From positions 1-40,480 of IMG/VR virus record IMGVR_UViG_3300034200_000774: 40,480 bases of DNA; one strand, written 5' to 3'. Position 1 is the stretch's first letter, and each line of letters begins with the position of its first letter. The notes under the pieces were generated by a model. It saw nothing but the letters and a program-made list of their open reading frames with translations, was not told the DNA's origin and made no database searches. Made by a program: the position numbers and the translations under genes. Source of the stretch: a virus. Below are positions 38,910-40,480 of this stretch, one piece after another.

Positions 38910-39062
38910 ATGCCACTAAAGAAATCCGCATCAGACAAAGCTTTCACTGAGAACCTCAAGCGCGAAATCGGCGCTGGCAAGCCACAGAAGCAGGCCGTCG
39001 CTATCGCGTACAGCGTCCAGCGTGAGGCTGCGAAGAAAGCTGCTGCTGCCAAGCGCAAATAG
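38910..39062 (+). CDS. Small lysine-rich phage protein (KSASDKAFTENLKREIGAGK)
   Basis: A 50-residue basic protein. It starts MPLKKSASDKAFTENLKREI, continues AGKPQKQAVAIAYSVQREAA and ends in a Lys/Ala tail. This pattern recurs as a tiny ORF in many aquatic phages near structural genes. Its role is unknown. It begins four bases after the ejection protein stop and ends three before the next ATG. Confidence 0.75.
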   Translation: MPLKKSASDKAFTENLKREIGAGKPQKQAVAIAYSVQREAAKKAAAAKRK

Positions 39063-39065
39063 CCT

Positions 39066-39818
39066 ATGGCGAACATAACACGGAAGTGGCGACGCTTCCT
39101 TGCAGTTAGTTGCAGCCATGGGTTCATGGCGGACCAGGCTGTACTCAAGGAAGTGCTGCGCTTTCGTGATCGGTGGAAGCCGGACACGGTGCTGCATCTT
39201 GGTGATGCCATCGACATGACGTGCTTGCGCAGTGGTGCAATCACCGCTGACAGTCACGACGCCACCGTAGATCCCGAGGCCGATCTCAACGATGGCCTAG
39301 CATTTATCTCGGCGCTGAGACCACAGCACTACCTGCTTGGCAACCATGAGGCTCGGCTTGTCACGCTGATGAGCCATCCTAAAGCAATCATCTCGGCTCT
39401 AGCGACTCGCGTCTATCACCAGATCCACGACAGGGCTAAGTCGATCAGGTGCAAGGTCTACGACTATAAGCTCAAGACCGGCTTCGTTGGCTTGGGCGAC
39501 GCTCTCTTCCAGCACGGCTATCTGCACAGCGAGAACGCTTTGCGTGATTCTGCCGAGCGTATGTGTCACGGCAAGTACACCAAGCTTGTCATGGGGCACA
39601 TCCACCGTGTACAAATTGCTGAAGGTCGGCGCATTAAAGGGGTGACTGGCTACTCTGTTGGGTGGCTGGGAGATCCCGAAATGGCTGGCTACGCGGAGAA
39701 TAGGATTGCAACCACCGCTTGGAGCAGAGGCTGGGCGTGGGGCGAATATACTGACAACGAAACAATTGTATGGCTGACAAAAGAACTAAAGGACGGAAGC
39801 TTCAAGCTGCCCCTGTAG
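39066..39818 (+). CDS. Calcineurin-like metallophosphoesterase
   Basis: A 250-residue phosphoesterase with the motif series VSCSHGF, LHLGDAIDM (GDxxD), LGNHEARL (GNHE), FQHG and MGHIHR (GHxH). The first motif is normally D-x-H; here the Asp position is Cys or Ser (SCSHG), which removes one usual metal ligand. The remaining four motifs are intact, so the fold is secure while activity or metal choice may differ. Possible roles are nucleic-acid end processing or nucleotide hydrolysis. It overlaps the next gene by 49 bp. Confidence 0.8.
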   Translation: MANITRKWRRFLAVSCSHGFMADQAVLKEVLRFRDRWKPDTVLHLGDAIDMTCLRSGAITADSHDATVDPEADLNDGLAFISALRPQHYLLGNHEARLVTLMSHPKAIISALATRVYHQIHDRAKSIRCKVYDYKLKTGFVGLGDALFQHGYLHSENALRDSAERMCHGKYTKLVMGHIHRVQIAEGRRIKGVTGYSVGWLGDPEMAGYAENRIATTAWSRGWAWGEYTDNETIVWLTKELKDGSFKLPL

Positions 39819-40027
39819 AAGGGGACTGGCTCTCGCAACTTGCGGAGAATCTCGAACTAAAGCCTGCACCTCCAGGGTGGTATACACTCTCACAAATTGC
39901 TCAACGGCTTGGAATTGGCAGAACTGCTACACGCAACATCCTTGCTCAAAAAAAAGCTGTACAGCAAAAGTTTTACCACAAGACAAGTGACGGCAGGATT
40001 CTGCCCACCGTACACTACAAGCTATGA
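39770..40027 (+). CDS. Small helix-turn-helix DNA-binding protein
   Basis: An 85-residue basic protein. The segment PGWYTLSQIAQRLGIGRTAT then RNILAQKK is a helix-turn-helix, followed by a wing-like HKTSDGRILPTVHYKL. It is a good candidate for a late or early regulator, being close to the leader of the early block. Coupled by ATGA to the next gene. Confidence 0.6.
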   Translation: MADKRTKGRKLQAAPVEGDWLSQLAENLELKPAPPGWYTLSQIAQRLGIGRTATRNILAQKKAVQQKFYHKTSDGRILPTVHYKL

Positions 40028-40308
40028 GCCCCGAGGAAAAGGAACGCCAAGTCATCATCCAACGCGCAAAGGACATTCTCTCTGAACACTTTGAGTGTGG
40101 CGAGATCCTCGTACAAGCGCAGGACGAGAACGATAGCGACAATACGAACCGCTACGAGAGTGGCTGGGGCAATCGTTTCGCCCGGGACATGCACATCAAC
40201 CTCATGCACAAGGAAAGAGTGCTGGAGCACTCATGGATCGAAGAGTGTGGGGATGAGGATGATGACGATGACGAGGATGACGACGACGAAATAAAAGCAA
40301 AAAAGTAG
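40024..40308 (+). CDS. Acidic-tailed hypothetical protein
   Basis: A 94-residue protein (MSPEEKERQVIIQRAKDILS). The first ~70 residues are ordinary, including GNRFARDMHINLMHKERV. The end is an Asp/Glu run from a GATGAC-type triplet repeat (~40250-40290). Acidic tails may mimic DNA or bind basic proteins; its role is unknown. It is the last gene before the contig joint. Confidence 0.5.
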   Translation: MSPEEKERQVIIQRAKDILSEHFECGEILVQAQDENDSDNTNRYESGWGNRFARDMHINLMHKERVLEHSWIEECGDEDDDDDEDDDDEIKAKK

Positions 40309-40353
40309 TTGCGCGTAGTAGACCAACGTATACTTTGCTAGGCATTCGGTGAA
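40309..40353 (+). promoter_or_regulatory. Intergenic leader before the early block, candidate promoter
   Basis: This 45-base stretch, continuing across the circular joint through base 26, separates the late and early blocks. TTGCGC (40309-40314) and TATACT (40329-40334) resemble -35 and -10 boxes, but the 14-base spacing is too short for a standard sigma-70 promoter. It is at best a weak or activator-dependent promoter. Confidence 0.3.
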
Positions 40354-40480
40354 TGGTTCATCGATGAAACACAACAAAAATGAAAGTAGCACAAATTAGC
40401 GACATTCAGAACTTGGCCGATGGCAGCGTCATCGGAGAAATGCGGGTGACGATCAAAGCGACGTTCCCGCCTAAAACTGG
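40354..40480. repeat. Right copy of 127-bp terminal direct repeat (contig overlap)
   Basis: Exact copy of bases 1-127. It includes the leader and a partial second copy of the SSB-like gene start (ATG at 40380), which should not be annotated as a separate gene. Confidence 0.95.

Noticed and set aside
1-40480. CRISPR arrays, insertion sequences, rRNA or tRNA genes
   Set aside because: No spaced palindromic repeats, transposase motifs or RNA gene signatures were seen on either strand.

Overview
This window is a complete, circularly closed genome of a tailed bacteriophage. The first 127 bases recur exactly as the last 127, so the unique length is 40,353 bp. There is a large terminase, portal, scaffold, major capsid protein, fibres, ejection-type proteins and a lysis cassette, but no tape measure, sheath or baseplate genes. 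That points to a short-tailed (podovirus-like) virion. The capsid protein resembles the SU10-type (DUF5309) family. I see no integrase, DNA polymerase or RNA polymerase, so the phage looks lytic and dependent on host polymerases. The host cannot be named. Almost no gene has a Shine-Dalgarno sequence, and starts follow short A/T-rich leaders or overlap the previous stop (ATGA, TAATG). That suggests a host with little SD use, as known for Bacteroidota and some other phyla.

Layout. (1) 27-8038, rightward: early/replication block with an SSB-like protein, small HTH protein, resolvase-like nuclease, replication-associated protein, a DnaB-type helicase broken into two genes, a RecE/YqaJ-type exonuclease, a dNMP kinase, many tiny coupled ORFs and a probable small terminase. 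(2) 8035-10132, leftward: five genes, including one of the GP88/DUF7227-like cysteine-containing family, with a strong leftward terminator inside the block. (3) 10133-10870: divergent control region with direct repeats and a 10-bp inverted repeat. (4) 10871-40308, rightward late block: two small genes, a structured leader, intein-bearing TerL, portal, scaffold, capsid, a 342-bp structured non-coding region, connector/tail genes, two large fibre proteins, holin-like proteins and endolysin, nozzle-like protein, collar fibre, internal virion proteins interrupted by a PP-loop/YkgJ gene pair, a metallophosphoesterase and two small regulators. Transcription then runs across the contig ends into the early block.

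Most unusual features. The replicative helicase is split inside its RecA fold, a few residues after Walker A, with three genes between the halves; all junctions are stop/start overlaps and the halves sum to normal DnaB length. TerL carries a 132-residue mini-intein without endonuclease exactly inside its Walker A motif. The region downstream of the capsid gene contains three hairpins with an identical GAGAGA loop and compensating stem changes. One fibre gene is a patchwork of AT-rich domain cores and GC-rich linkers.
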